From NCBI RefSeq assembly GCF_000696225.1, contig NZ_BAWN01000024.1, positions 18,539-82,538 on the forward strand: a stretch of 64,000 nt of DNA. The letters are read 5' to 3'. The DNA comes from Serpentinimonas barnesii. GTDB taxonomy: Bacteria > Pseudomonadota > Gammaproteobacteria > Burkholderiales > Burkholderiaceae_C. The notes below the pieces were generated by a model. The model did no database searches, was not told the DNA's origin, and was given only the letters and a program-made list of their open reading frames with translations. Position numbers and translations under genes: made by a program. Of the stretch, positions 33,344 through 45,708 are shown one piece after another (the stretch's first letter is position 1; every line of letters begins with the position of its first letter).

Positions 33344-34117
33344 TCAGAGCTTGTCGATGCGCGCCACCATTTCGTGCGCAAATTCGACAAAGGCCTTGCT
33401 GCCGCGTGCGCTGGGGTCGAACACCACGCCGGGCTGGCCATAGCTGGGGGCTTCGGCCAGGCGCACGTTGCGCGGGATCACGCTGTCGAACACCTTGTCG
33501 CCAAAATGCGCCTTCAACTGCTCGCTCACCTGCTGCTGCAAGGTGATGCGCGGGTCGAACATGACGCGCAGCAGCCCGATCAGCTTGAGTTCGCGGTTCA
33601 GGTTGGCGTGCACCTGCTTGATGGTGTTGACCAAATCCGACAAGCCTTCGAGCGCAAAATACTCGCACTGCATCGGCACCACCACGCCGTGCGCCGCGCA
33701 CAGGCCGTTGAGGGTGAGCAGGCTCAGGGCGGGTGGGCAGTCGATCAGCACAAAATCGTAGTCGGCTTCGACCGCTGCCAGCGCTATTTTCAGGCGCAGC
33801 TCGCGCTGCGGCAGCTCGACCAGCTCGATTTCAGCACCGGCCAGCTCGCGGTTGGCCCCCAGCACCTGGTAGCCGCAACCGGGCCCGGCCGGCACCACGG
33901 CCTGCGTCAGCGGGGTGGCTCCGAGCAGCACGTCGTAAACCGTGTGCTGCAGCGCGCGCTTGTCCACGCCCGAGCCCATGGTGGCGTTGCCTTGCGGATC
34001 GAGGTCGATCAGCAGCACGCGCTGCCCGACCTGCGCCAAGCCCGCAGCCAGGTTGACGGCGGTGGTGGTCTTGCCTACACCGCCTTTTTGGTTGGCGACA
34101 CAGAAGGTTTTGGCCAT
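33344..34117 (-). CDS. parA: Chromosome partitioning ATPase ParA (Soj)
   Basis: This deviant Walker ATPase moves ParB-parS complexes. It has 257 residues. [17 protein letters not shown] carries the P-loop with the signature lysine near residue 11, followed by LLIDLDPQGNATMGSG and the FVLIDCPPALSLLTLN Walker B region. The ATG at 34115-34117 fits the MAKTFCVANQKGG start. The 132 bases between parA and parB and the 213 bases before parA show no other gene. Confidence 0.97.
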   Translation of the reverse strand: MAKTFCVANQKGGVGKTTTAVNLAAGLAQVGQRVLLIDLDPQGNATMGSGVDKRALQHTVYDVLLGATPLTQAVVPAGPGCGYQVLGANRELAGAEIELVELPQRELRLKIALAAVEADYDFVLIDCPPALSLLTLNGLCAAHGVVVPMQCEYFALEGLSDLVNTIKQVHANLNRELKLIGLLRVMFDPRITLQQQVSEQLKAHFGDKVFDSVIPRNVRLAEAPSYGQPGVVFDPSARGSKAFVEFAHEMVARIDKL

Positions 34118-34330
34118 GTAACGTGGGTGAAGCGTGCGGGTGAGACGCTGCGATCCGTTGCGCTGCGCAGTGGGTGGGATTGTGGACTTGCAATGGGGCA
34201 GAGTGTAAGCCTTGCGCGGCGCACCACAGCGCGGCCACGCACAGTGCTGGCGGGCGCGCAAGCCGCCCACCCCAAGCTGTGCGCAGGGCAGCAGGCGTGT
34301 ACGGCCCTCGGCCTAACCAAGCCCAAAGGC

Positions 34331-34983
34331 TCAGGCCCGCAGCCGCATCCAGACCAGGCAGCGCTCGGCGTCCAACCCCGGAACGCTGATCGGTTCCACG
34401 TGAAACACCTCGACTTCGGGTGGCAGCGCCGCGATTTCCTCCTGCGGCCACTTGCCCTTGAGCGCCAGCCACAGCCCTTGCGGCGCCAGTGCCGAGCGGG
34501 ACAAGCGGGTGAAATCGGCCAGCGAGGCAAAGGCACGCGAGAGCACCAGATCGTGCGGCTGCACCATCTGCTCCACACGCGCGTGCAAGCCCTGCAGGTT
34601 GGGCAGGCGCAGCGCCGCCGCCACCTGGCTGATGAACAGCGCCTTCTTGGCCACGGCATCGACGCAGCGCACCTGCAGCGCCGGGTTGGCAATCGCCAGC
34701 ACCGCACCCGGCAAGCCGCCGCCCGAACCCACATCGAGCAGGCGCGGCGCCTGCGCCAGCCCAAGCGCGGCCAACTGGCGCTGCACCGGGGCGCAAACCG
34801 CTAGGCTGTCGAGCAGGTGGTGGGTGAGCACCTGCTGCGGCTGGCGCAGCGCGCTCAGGTTATAGACCCGGTTCCATTTGAGCAGCCAATCGGCGTAGTC
34901 GAGCAGGCACTGCTGCTGCGCCGGGCTCAAGTCCAGTTGCAATTCGGCCAGGCCCGTGCGCAAGCCATCCGCGAGCGGGTGGC

Positions 34984-34987
<4 letters not shown>
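34331..34987 (-). CDS. rsmG: 16S rRNA (guanine527-N7)-methyltransferase RsmG (GidB)
   Basis: It makes m7G527 in 16S rRNA; loss gives low-level streptomycin resistance in other bacteria. It has 218 residues. SAM motif I is [17 protein letters not shown] near residue 80. The start overlaps the mnmG stop (ATGA). The coding region also contains a parS-like site at 34392-34407. Confidence 0.96.
34392..34407. promoter_or_regulatory. parS site 1 (within rsmG)
   Basis: GGTTCCACGTGAAACA matches the 16-base parS consensus TGTTTCACGTGAAACA at 14 positions. It lies within the rsmG coding frame, 275 bases upstream of parA. ParB of the same locus is the expected ligand. Confidence 0.8.
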
Positions 34988-36987
<2,000 letters not shown>

Positions 36988-37059
36988 GCCATGTCCGCCT
37001 TGCCTACACGCGCGGCCGCAAAGGGGCGGCGCAAGGGGCGATTTTAGGTCGTTGACCCG

Positions 37060-37272
37060 CTACGCAAGAACCTCGATGTATTCAACCTGGCTGGCACCCT
37101 CTGGAATGGTCAATCCGTCTTCGCGCAAGCCTTCGAGGTGAAAGACGATGGCTTCGCGCAGCTCGGCTTCGACTTCGGCGACGGTTGTGCCCGTGGCAAC
37201 GCAACCCGGTAAATCGGGAACATAAGCCGAGTAGTTGGCTGCGGCCTTTTCAATCACGATGGCATAGCGCAT
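37060..37272 (-). CDS. hicB: HicB-family antitoxin
   Basis: This protein of 70 residues has the partial RNase H-like fold typical of short HicB proteins (YSAYVPDLPGCVATGTTVAE, then EAIVFHLEGLREDG). It neutralises HicA. It has no clear C-terminal DNA-binding domain. It starts six bases after the hicA stop, the usual toxin-first order. Confidence 0.9.
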   Translation of the reverse strand: MRYAIVIEKAAANYSAYVPDLPGCVATGTTVAEVEAELREAIVFHLEGLREDGLTIPEGASQVEYIEVLA

Positions 37273-37278
37273 ACGTCC

Positions 37279-37467
37279 TCACAATTTCAAACCGGCCTGC
37301 TTTTGAATGCTGTTCAGGGTGCCGGGTGCCAGCTCATCGCTGGGTTTGCCGGGAACAGTGACGCGGCCGGGCTTGCTGGCATGCTTGTATTGGCGATGGC
37401 TTCCACGAGTCGCAACCAGACGCCAGCCACCCGCTTGGAGCAATCTCAGAACCTCACTGACCTTCAT
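37279..37467 (-). CDS. hicA: HicA-family mRNA interferase toxin
   Basis: This protein of 62 residues has a double-stranded RNA-binding-like fold. The catalytic His lies in TRGSHRQYKH near residue 24, and GWRLV precedes it, as in active HicA. The ATG at 37465-37467 gives the standard MKVSEVLRLL start; a TTG eight codons upstream is less likely. It pairs with hicB downstream. Confidence 0.9.
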   Translation of the reverse strand: MKVSEVLRLLQAGGWRLVATRGSHRQYKHASKPGRVTVPGKPSDELAPGTLNSIQKQAGLKL

Positions 37468-37567
37468 GGGGGAAAGATACCACAATGGCAAAGTGCAGGG
37501 CGATAGGCGCGCGACACCCTTGGACCATCACGGGTGCCGCATGCCCCACCCAAGCGGCATCCAGACC

Positions 37568-38500
37568 TCAATACACCGACGCCTGCCCCGGCGGGCGGCT
37601 CTTGAAGCGCCGGTGCAGCCAGTGGTACTGGCCCGGGGTCTGGCGCACGGCCGTTTCGAGCGTGGCGTTCATGCGCTGCGCGTCGGCGGCGTCGTTGCCA
37701 CTGGGGAAATCGGCCCACAACGGCGAGACTTCGAGACTGTAGCCGCTGGGCGTCATGCGGCAGAACAGGCTGGCCACGGGGGCCTGGGCGGCGCTGGCGT
37801 AGCGCGACAGCGCCGTCACGGTGGCGGCCGGCACGCCAAAGAAGGGCACGAACACGGCGTTGTGCGCGCCCAAATCCATATCGGGCAACAGCATCAAGGC
37901 GGCCCCCTCGTGCAGGCCGCGCAGCACCGGGCGTATGCTTTCGCGGCGCGAGACCAGGCGCGGCGCACCGAAGCGTGCGCGCCCCTGGTTGACCCAGCGC
38001 TCCAGCCAGGGCCGCTTTTGCGGCGAATAGACCGTGATCCAAGGGCGTTCGACTTCGAGCGTGATGCGCGTCCAGCAGGCGTCGAGCCCGCTGAAGTGCG
38101 GCGCAAAATACACCATCGGGCCGGGGCGCTGCAGCACCTGCTGCGGGTCGTCGAGCCGCACCCGCTGGCGCACCAGCGCCGCGCTGCCGTGCCAGAGCCA
38201 GACCCGGTCCAGCGCCGATTGCGCCAGGTGCCTGAAGGCCTGCCAGAGCCAGCGCCGCCGCTGCCACGGCGTGGCCTCAGGGAAACACAGTTGCAGGTTG
38301 CGCCGGGCGATCTGGCGCCGGCGCTTGGCCAGCAACAGCAACAGCAACCCCAGCAGCGCCCCGAGCGCGCGCCACAGCGGCAGCGGCAGATGCGCCAGCG
38401 CACGCAGCCAGAGCGGGCCAGGCGGCGGCGGGGTGCTGGGTTCAGCAGTCGGCACGGCGGGCGCCGGGCTCAAGCCAACGGGCTGTCGATGCGCAGCCAA
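37568..38500 (-). CDS. lpxL: LpxL/HtrB-type lipid A late acyltransferase
   Basis: It adds a secondary acyl chain to Kdo2-lipid A at the inner membrane. It has up to 310 residues. A Pro-rich start leads to a hydrophobic helix (LPLPLWRALGALLGLLLLLL). The HX4D catalytic motif is HFSGLD near residue 133. ALMLLPDMD is the second family motif. The start is uncertain: the ATG at 38500 overlaps the aldehyde dehydrogenase stop by 31 bases, and a GTG at 38455 is possible. Confidence 0.88.
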   Translation of the reverse strand: MAAHRQPVGLSPAPAVPTAEPSTPPPPGPLWLRALAHLPLPLWRALGALLGLLLLLLAKRRRQIARRNLQLCFPEATPWQRRRWLWQAFRHLAQSALDRVWLWHGSAALVRQRVRLDDPQQVLQRPGPMVYFAPHFSGLDACWTRITLEVERPWITVYSPQKRPWLERWVNQGRARFGAPRLVSRRESIRPVLRGLHEGAALMLLPDMDLGAHNAVFVPFFGVPAATVTALSRYASAAQAPVASLFCRMTPSGYSLEVSPLWADFPSGNDAADAQRMNATLETAVRQTPGQYHWLHRRFKSRPPGQASVY

Positions 38501-39954
38501 GTGGTTTTGAGCTCGGTGTATTTGTCGAAGGCGTGCAGCGATTTGTCGCGCCCCATGCCACTTTGCTTGTAGCCGCCAAAGGGCACGGTGATGTCGTCCT
38601 CGTCGTACTGGTTCACGTGGATGGTGCCCGCGCGCAGCGCCCGCGCCACGCCGTGGGCGCGGTTGATGTCGCGGCTCCAGACCGAGGCCTGCAGGCCGTA
38701 GATGCTGTCGTTGGCCAGCCGCACCGCTTCGGCGGCATCGGCAAAGGGCAGCACCGCCAGCACCGGGCCAAAGATTTCTTCGCGCGCAATGCGCATGTGG
38801 CTGCGAACACCGCCAAATACCGTGGGTTGCAGGTAGCAGCCGCCCGGCACCGGGTGCACGCGCTGGCCACCGGCGAGCAACTGCGCGCCCTCGCTTTGGC
38901 CCACCGCGATGTAGCGCAGCACGGACTCGGTTTGCGCCTCATCCACCAGCGCGCCCTGCACCGTCTGCTCCAGCAGCGGGTGCGCCGGTTGGAACTGCGG
39001 CAGCAGTTCGAGCGCGCGCGCCACGAAGGCGTCGTGGATGGAATGGTGCAGCAGCAGCCGGGTAGGCGCGTTGCAGCTCTGGCCGCAGTTGAAGAACACG
39101 CTGCCCACCACCGCCTGCACCGCACGCTCCAAGTCGGGGCAGTCATCAAAGACGATGAAGGGCGACTTGCCGCCCAGCTCGGTCCAGGCGCGCTTGAGGT
39201 TGCTCTGCCCAGCCATGATGTGGATCTGCTTGCCCACGCGGGTGCTGCCGGTGAAGGCGATGCAATCCACATCGGGGTGCAGCGCCAGCGGCGCCCCGGC
39301 CTCGGGCCCGTAGCCCGGCACCACGTTGAGCACCCCAGGCGGCAGGCCCGCTTGCAGACCGAGTTCGGCCAGCCGCAGTGCGCTAAAGGGCGATTTTTCG
39401 CTGGGCTTGAGCACCACCGCGTTGCCCGCCGCCAGCGCCGGGGCCACTTTCCAGACCGCCATCAGCAGCGGGTAGTTCCAGGGCACGATCACGCCCACCA
39501 CCCCGACCGGCTCGCGCTGGATCAGGGCCAGCGCATTGGCGGGTGTGGGCGCGATCTGGTCATAGACCTTGTCGGTGGCCTCGCCGAACCAGCGCAGGCA
39601 GTTGGCGGCCCCGGCCACATCCACGCCCTTGGCGTATTGCAGCGGCTTGCCCATGTCGAGGGTTTCGGTCAGGGCCAGCTCGTCGGCGTGTTGCAGCAGC
39701 AGCTCGGCCCAGCGCAGCAGCACCCGCTTGCGCTTGGCGGGCGCCTGGCCGGACCAGCGCCGGTCTTCGAAGGCTGCCCGGGCGGCCGCCACCGCCGCGT
39801 CTATGTCAGCGGCGGCGCAGCGCGCCACCTCGGGCAGCACGCGGCCGTCTATCGGCGAGGTCTTGCTGAACGTGGCCCCGTCCCGCGCCGCCACGCGCTG
39901 GCCCGCGATGAAGGCGCGCCCGTCGAGGCGCAAGGTGTCGGCAGTCAGGCTCAT
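38470..39954 (-). CDS. puuC: Aldehyde dehydrogenase, PuuC-like (gamma-glutamyl-gamma-aminobutyraldehyde)
   Basis: This NAD(P) aldehyde dehydrogenase has 494 residues. It is likely to oxidise gamma-glutamyl-gamma-aminobutyraldehyde or 4-aminobutanal. The active-site Glu lies in WTELGGKSPFIVFDD and the Cys in FFNCGQSCNAPTRLLLH. The cofactor segment VGVIVPWNYPLLMAVWKVAP is intact. The ATG at 39952-39954 has GGAG before it. It follows potI by 17 bases, closing the polyamine run. Confidence 0.9.
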   Translation of the reverse strand: MSLTADTLRLDGRAFIAGQRVAARDGATFSKTSPIDGRVLPEVARCAAADIDAAVAAARAAFEDRRWSGQAPAKRKRVLLRWAELLLQHADELALTETLDMGKPLQYAKGVDVAGAANCLRWFGEATDKVYDQIAPTPANALALIQREPVGVVGVIVPWNYPLLMAVWKVAPALAAGNAVVLKPSEKSPFSALRLAELGLQAGLPPGVLNVVPGYGPEAGAPLALHPDVDCIAFTGSTRVGKQIHIMAGQSNLKRAWTELGGKSPFIVFDDCPDLERAVQAVVGSVFFNCGQSCNAPTRLLLHHSIHDAFVARALELLPQFQPAHPLLEQTVQGALVDEAQTESVLRYIAVGQSEGAQLLAGGQRVHPVPGGCYLQPTVFGGVRSHMRIAREEIFGPVLAVLPFADAAEAVRLANDSIYGLQASVWSRDINRAHGVARALRAGTIHVNQYDEDDITVPFGGYKQSGMGRDKSLHAFDKYTELKTTWLRIDSPLA

Positions 39955-39971
39955 GGCGTTCTCCGGGGTCA

Positions 39972-40814
39972 TCACGCACCGCGCAGCGCCTGCGCCATCT
40001 CGCGCTGGCGCTTGCGCGTCGAGCGCGCCACCCACAGCGCGTAGCTCAGCACGAACAGCGTCACGGTGAGGATGAGCAGCGTGGCGGCGGCGTAGATGGT
40101 CGGGTTGATGCCGCGCACGGCGTAGTTGAAAATCACCTGCGGCAGCGTGCTCACCCCAGGGCCGGAGAGGAACAGGGTGATCACCACGTCGTCGAAGGAG
40201 AGCGTAAAGGCCAGCAGAAATGCCGCCAGGATGGCGGGCGCGATATTGGGCAGCGTGACCAGAAAAAACACCTGGTGCGGGCGCGCCCCGAGGTCCATCG
40301 CCGCTTCCTCGATGCTGCGGTCCACCTCTTGCAGGCGCGACTGCACCACCACCATGGCAAACGCCATGCCCAGCAGGGTGTGGCCGATGACGATGGTGAT
40401 CAGGCCGCGCTCAGGGCCGCCGAACACGTTTTGCGCCCCCACCATCAGCAGCAGCAGCGACAGGCCGATGATGACCTCGGGCATCACCATGGGGGCCGTG
40501 GCCATGCCGGAAAACACGGTGCGGCCCCAAAAGCGCTGGTAGCGCACCAGCACGAAGGCGCAAAAGGTGCCCAGCACCGCCGCCAGCAAGCCGGTCACGA
40601 AAGCCACTTGCAGCGAGACGATGAAGCCTTCGATGATGCGCGTATCGGCCAGCAGCGCCTCGTACCAGCGCAGCGAAAAACCGGTAAATGATGCGTGCTG
40701 GCGCGTGCTGTTGAAAGAAAACAGAATCATGAACGCCAGCGGGGCGTACAAAAACAGGAACACCAGCGCCAGCCAGACCTTGCCCAGGTGCTTGTTGAGC
40801 CAATTGCTTTTCAT
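39972..40814 (-). CDS. potI: Putrescine ABC transporter permease PotI
   Basis: This inner-membrane permease has 280 residues and about six helices. The first helix is VWLALVFLFLYAPLAFMILF. The EAA loop is EEAAMDLGARPHQVFFLVTL. It pairs with PotH. It starts 19 bases after the potH stop. Confidence 0.94.
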   Translation of the reverse strand: MKSNWLNKHLGKVWLALVFLFLYAPLAFMILFSFNSTRQHASFTGFSLRWYEALLADTRIIEGFIVSLQVAFVTGLLAAVLGTFCAFVLVRYQRFWGRTVFSGMATAPMVMPEVIIGLSLLLLMVGAQNVFGGPERGLITIVIGHTLLGMAFAMVVVQSRLQEVDRSIEEAAMDLGARPHQVFFLVTLPNIAPAILAAFLLAFTLSFDDVVITLFLSGPGVSTLPQVIFNYAVRGINPTIYAAATLLILTVTLFVLSYALWVARSTRKRQREMAQALRGA

Positions 40815-40833
40815 GGTTGCGGCCCTCTGGGTG

Positions 40834-41754
40834 TCAGCGCCCGTCGGCGCTATCGCGCACGCCGTAGCGGAAGTAGAGCATCATGGGCACCAGAATCAGC
40901 ACCAGCATCAGCACCGCCAGCGCCGCCGCGCGCGGCCAGTTGTTGGCAATAAACATTTCGTCCCAGACCACGCGCCCGATCATGATGTTGTCGGCCCCGC
41001 CCAGCAGCGAAGGCACCACGAACTCGCCCATCGAGGGGATGAAGACCAGCATCATGCCGGCAATGATGCCGGGCTTGGACAGCGGCACCGTGATCAGCCA
41101 AAAGGCCTTGAAGGGCGAGGCCCCGAGGTCGTAGGCCGCTTCCAGCAGGCGAAAATCCATTTTCACCAGATTGGCGTAGAGCGGCAACACCATGAAGGGC
41201 AGATAGACATAGACCATGCCGATCAACATGGAAAAATCGGTGTAGAGCAGGCGCAGCGGCTCCTCGCTTACGCCCACCCACATCAAAAACTGGTTCAGCA
41301 CGCCAAAATCGCTCAAAATGCCCTTCCAGGCAAAGACGCGCAGCATGAACGAGGTCCAGAACGGCAGCATCAGCATCATCAGCAGAATCAGCCGGGTTTC
41401 GGGCGCGCTGCGGGCGATGAAGTAAGCAAAGGGGTAGCCTATCACCAGGCACAGCAGCGCCGTGATGAGCGCATAGACGATCGAGCGCAAATAGGATTCG
41501 ACGTACAGGGTCTGGAACAGCGCGCCGTCGGGGCCGGTGCGGAAAATGCTCCAGTAGTTCTCGAACTTGAGCAGCAGCACGCCTTGCTCGGCGTCCCAGA
41601 GCGGCTGGAAGGGGTGAATCTCGTTGCCCATATCGACAAAGCTGATATACAGCAATATCAAAAAAGGCAAAAAGAAAAAGATCAGCAGCCAGACATAGGG
41701 CACGCCGATAACAAAACGGCGGCCGGGCATGGACAGTTGAAAGGGCTTGGCCAC
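40834..41754 (-). CDS. potH: Putrescine ABC transporter permease PotH
   Basis: This permease has 306 residues. The first helix is near residue 14 (FVIGVPYVWLLIFFFLPFLI), and the EAA-type loop is LEAAYDLGASPFKAFWLIT. GEFVVPSLLGGADNIMIGRV is characteristic of PotH/PotB. It starts 24 bases after the potG stop. Confidence 0.95.
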   Translation of the reverse strand: MAKPFQLSMPGRRFVIGVPYVWLLIFFFLPFLILLYISFVDMGNEIHPFQPLWDAEQGVLLLKFENYWSIFRTGPDGALFQTLYVESYLRSIVYALITALLCLVIGYPFAYFIARSAPETRLILLMMLMLPFWTSFMLRVFAWKGILSDFGVLNQFLMWVGVSEEPLRLLYTDFSMLIGMVYVYLPFMVLPLYANLVKMDFRLLEAAYDLGASPFKAFWLITVPLSKPGIIAGMMLVFIPSMGEFVVPSLLGGADNIMIGRVVWDEMFIANNWPRAAALAVLMLVLILVPMMLYFRYGVRDSADGR

Positions 41755-41778
41755 GATGGTTCGCTTCTGAAACGGCGA

Positions 41779-42882
<1,104 letters not shown>

Positions 42883-42916
42883 GTGCGCGCCTCGGTCTGC
42901 CCTGTACAAGATGGAA

Positions 42917-42949
42917 GGCCGCCGCACCCCGAACGGGGTGCCAGCGGCC
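42917..42949 (-). promoter_or_regulatory. Stable hairpin between potF and potG
   Basis: GCACCCC and GGGGTGC pair around GAAC, extended by GGCCGC with GCGGCC across a small bulge. It lies in the 104-base gap between the receptor gene and the ATPase gene. There is no T run in the direction of transcription. Such hairpins commonly stabilise receptor mRNA or lower downstream expression; that role is inferred. Confidence 0.55.
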
Positions 42950-42986
42950 TGCGAGTGGTGTGAACGGTGAACTCTGGGCTGCTCGC

Positions 42987-44123
42987 TCAGCGGCCTTGCT
43001 TGAAGCTATTGTAGGCGGTGGCCATGGCTTCGCGCGCCTCGTTGGACAGGCTACCCGGCTGGATCATGCGCCCCATGGCCTCGGCTGGCACCATGATGGT
43101 GGGGTTGTTGGCGATCTCGGGCTTGATCTGGGGCATGGCAGCCAGGTTGCCGGTGGCAAAGTTCATCTCGTTGGCCATGCGCGCGGCGTTTTCTGGGCGC
43201 AGGAAGAAATTGATGAAGGTGTGCGCGTTGTTGGGGTGGCGCGCGTCGCGGGTGATGGCCATGGTGTCCACGAAGATCAGGCCGCCGGTGCTGGGCAGCA
43301 GGGCTTCGAGCACGTCGGTGTTGCCCATTTCACGGGCCCGGTTGGCGGCGATGTTGATGTCACCGGACCAGCCCAGCACCACGCAAGCCTGGCCGCCCGC
43401 GAAGGTGTCGATCATGGTGGAGGTGAAGATGCGGATGTGCGGGCGCACCGTGAGCAGCATGTCGAGCGCGGCCTGGTAATCGGCGGCGTTGTTGGAGTAG
43501 GCGTCGCGCCCGATGAAGTGCAGCGCCGGCGGAATGATCTCGGACGGCGCATCGAGGAAGGCGATGCCGCAGCGCTGCGCCAGCGCGGTGTATCTGGGGT
43601 TGAACACCAGCTCCCAGGCGTTGGCGGGCATGGGGGTGTTGCCCAGCGCGCGCTCCAGGCGGGTGCGGTTGATGCCCACGGTGGTGAAGCCCCAAGCCCA
43701 CGGCACCAGGTGGCGGTTTTCCGGGTCGGCCTTGGTCAGGGTGGCCATCAGGGCCGGGTCCATATTGGCCAAGTTGGGGATTTTGGTTTTGTCCAGCGGC
43801 TGGAAGAAATTGGCCGCGATCTGCTGCGCCGCAAACACGCTGCCCGGCACCACGATGTCGTAGCCGGTGTTGCCCGCCACCAGGCGCGCATGCAGCACCT
43901 CGTTGGAGGCGAAGGTGTCGTAGGTGACGTCGATGCCGGTTTCGGTCTCAAAGGCCTCGATCAGACCGGTGGGGACGTAGTCGGGCCAGTTGTAGATGTT
44001 GAGCACCTTGGGCTCGGCCGGCGGGGCCGCCGGGGCCGGGGCCACCGCGGCGGGCTGCTCGCGCGGCCCACAAGCCACCAGAAAAGTGGCCGCAAGGGCG
44101 GCCGCCAGCAAGGTCTTCAACAT
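42987..44123 (-). CDS. potF: Putrescine-binding lipoprotein PotF
   Basis: This extracytoplasmic receptor has 378 residues. The signal ends in a lipobox (FLVAC at residues 14-18), so it is probably membrane-anchored, unlike soluble E. coli PotF. The mature start VLNIYNWPDYVPTGLIEAFE and YDIVVPGSVFAAQQI are family hallmarks. The ATG at 44121-44123 gives the signal peptide. The 130-base gap to the transaminase gene contains a short hairpin at 44181-44201. Confidence 0.94.
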   Translation of the reverse strand: MLKTLLAAALAATFLVACGPREQPAAVAPAPAAPPAEPKVLNIYNWPDYVPTGLIEAFETETGIDVTYDTFASNEVLHARLVAGNTGYDIVVPGSVFAAQQIAANFFQPLDKTKIPNLANMDPALMATLTKADPENRHLVPWAWGFTTVGINRTRLERALGNTPMPANAWELVFNPRYTALAQRCGIAFLDAPSEIIPPALHFIGRDAYSNNAADYQAALDMLLTVRPHIRIFTSTMIDTFAGGQACVVLGWSGDINIAANRAREMGNTDVLEALLPSTGGLIFVDTMAITRDARHPNNAHTFINFFLRPENAARMANEMNFATGNLAAMPQIKPEIANNPTIMVPAEAMGRMIQPGSLSNEAREAMATAYNSFKQGR

Positions 44124-44253
44124 GGTTTCACTCCAGCAAGGAAAGAGCAAAAAAGGATGGGGAGGGCGCCGCGCACGGGTGCTTGGCCTTACAGACCAAG
44201 CAAACCGCGTACCACTTTGAATTTTAGCCCGAAGCACAGGGGTTTGACCCTGC

Positions 44254-45675
44254 TCAGAACCCGCCTTGGGCCCGAAGTTCCGCTTGTGTGGCATCCAGCG
44301 CGCGCACGATCAGGCCGATCAGCTCGTCGATCTGCGCCCGTGTGATGATGAGCGGCGGGGCGATGATCATGCGGTCGCCCACGGCCCGCATCACCAAGCC
44401 GCCCCCAAAACAGTGCGCGCGGCACCGCATGCCCACCGCTTGCTCCTCGGGGAAGGGCAGACCTTGCGCCTTGTCGCGCTGCAAGGTGAGGGCGGCCACG
44501 AGGCCGCAGCTCTCGGCGCGGCCCACCAGCGGGTGCGCTTCGAGCGTGGCCAAGCGCTCGGCCAGGTAGGGGCCGGTGTCGTTGCGCACCCGGCCGGGCA
44601 GGTCTTCGCGTTGCAACAGGTCGAGGTTGGCCAGCGCCACCGCGCACGCCACCGGGTGCCCGCTGTAGGTGTAGCCGTGGTTGAACTCGCCGCCGCGCTC
44701 GATCAGCACCCGCGCCACGCGCTCGCCCACCAGGGTGCCACCCAGGGGCACGTAGCCGCTGCTCACGCCCTTGGCAAAGGTCACCAGATCGGGGCGCATG
44801 CCGAACTTTTCGTAAGCAAACCAGTGCCCGAGGCGGCCAAAGGCGCAGATCACTTCGTCGGAAATCAGCAAAATGCCGTAGCGCTCGACAATGCGCTGCA
44901 CCTCGGGCCAGTAGCTTTCCGGGGGGATGATGACGCCGCCCGCGCCCTGCACCGGCTCGCCGATGAAGGCGGCCACGCGCTCGGGCCCGAGTTCGAGGAT
45001 TTTTTGCTCCAGCCAACGCGCTGCGCGCAGGCCAAAATCGTGCGCGCTCTCGCCCGGCAGCCCGTGCTGGGCGAAATGCGGCTGCTCGATGTGTACGATG
45101 CCGGGGATGGGCAAATCGCCCTGGGCGTGCATGGCGCCCATGCCGCTGAGCGAGGCCGCCGCCACCGTGGAGCCGTGGTAGGCGTTGTGGCGGCTGATCA
45201 CGGTCTTGCGCTGCGGCTGGCCGAGCAAATCCCAGTAGCGGCGCACCAAGCGCAGGTTGGTGTCGTTGGCCTCGGAGCCGGAGCTGGCGTAAAACACGTG
45301 CTCGAAGCGCCGCCCATCGACCGGCGGGGCCAGCTCGGCCAAGCGCGCCGCCAGCCGCACCGCCGGCTCGTGCGTGGTCTGGAAAAAGCTGTTGTAGTAG
45401 GGCAGCTTGAGCATCTGGGCGTGCGCGGCGTCGGCCAGTTCGCGCCGCCCGTAGCCCACGTTGACGCACCAGAGCCCACTCATGGCGTCGAGCAGGCGCT
45501 GGCCTTCGCTGTCCCAGATGTAGATGCCCTCGCCGTGCGTGATCACGCGCGCGCCCTTGGCCGCCAGCGCCTGGTGGTCGGTGAAGGGGTGCAGGTAGTG
45601 CGCGGCGTCGAGCGCTTGCAGCTCGGCGGTGAGGGGCTGGCGATCGGGCAGAGGCTGGGGCTGGGCGGTGTGCAT
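44254..45675 (-). CDS. spuC: Class III aminotransferase, putrescine/polyamine:pyruvate type (SpuC-like)
   Basis: This PLP enzyme of 473 residues is likely to transaminate putrescine with pyruvate, giving 4-aminobutanal. Segments seen are AMSGLWCVNVGYGRRELADA, YASSGSEANDTNLRLVRRYW and the PLP-lysine stretch LVTFAKGVSSGYVPLGG. The ATG at 45673-45675 has AGGA seven bases upstream. Context with potF and puuA supports polyamine use. Confidence 0.9.
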   Translation of the reverse strand: MHTAQPQPLPDRQPLTAELQALDAAHYLHPFTDHQALAAKGARVITHGEGIYIWDSEGQRLLDAMSGLWCVNVGYGRRELADAAHAQMLKLPYYNSFFQTTHEPAVRLAARLAELAPPVDGRRFEHVFYASSGSEANDTNLRLVRRYWDLLGQPQRKTVISRHNAYHGSTVAAASLSGMGAMHAQGDLPIPGIVHIEQPHFAQHGLPGESAHDFGLRAARWLEQKILELGPERVAAFIGEPVQGAGGVIIPPESYWPEVQRIVERYGILLISDEVICAFGRLGHWFAYEKFGMRPDLVTFAKGVSSGYVPLGGTLVGERVARVLIERGGEFNHGYTYSGHPVACAVALANLDLLQREDLPGRVRNDTGPYLAERLATLEAHPLVGRAESCGLVAALTLQRDKAQGLPFPEEQAVGMRCRAHCFGGGLVMRAVGDRMIIAPPLIITRAQIDELIGLIVRALDATQAELRAQGGF

Positions 45676-45708
45676 AAGGATTCCTGGCTGGTTCAAGCCG
45701 ATAGGGGC

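Noticed and set aside
44181..44201. Hairpin between spuC and potF as a terminator
   Set aside because: The stem is six base pairs with no T run on either strand, and the genes on both sides belong to one functional set.
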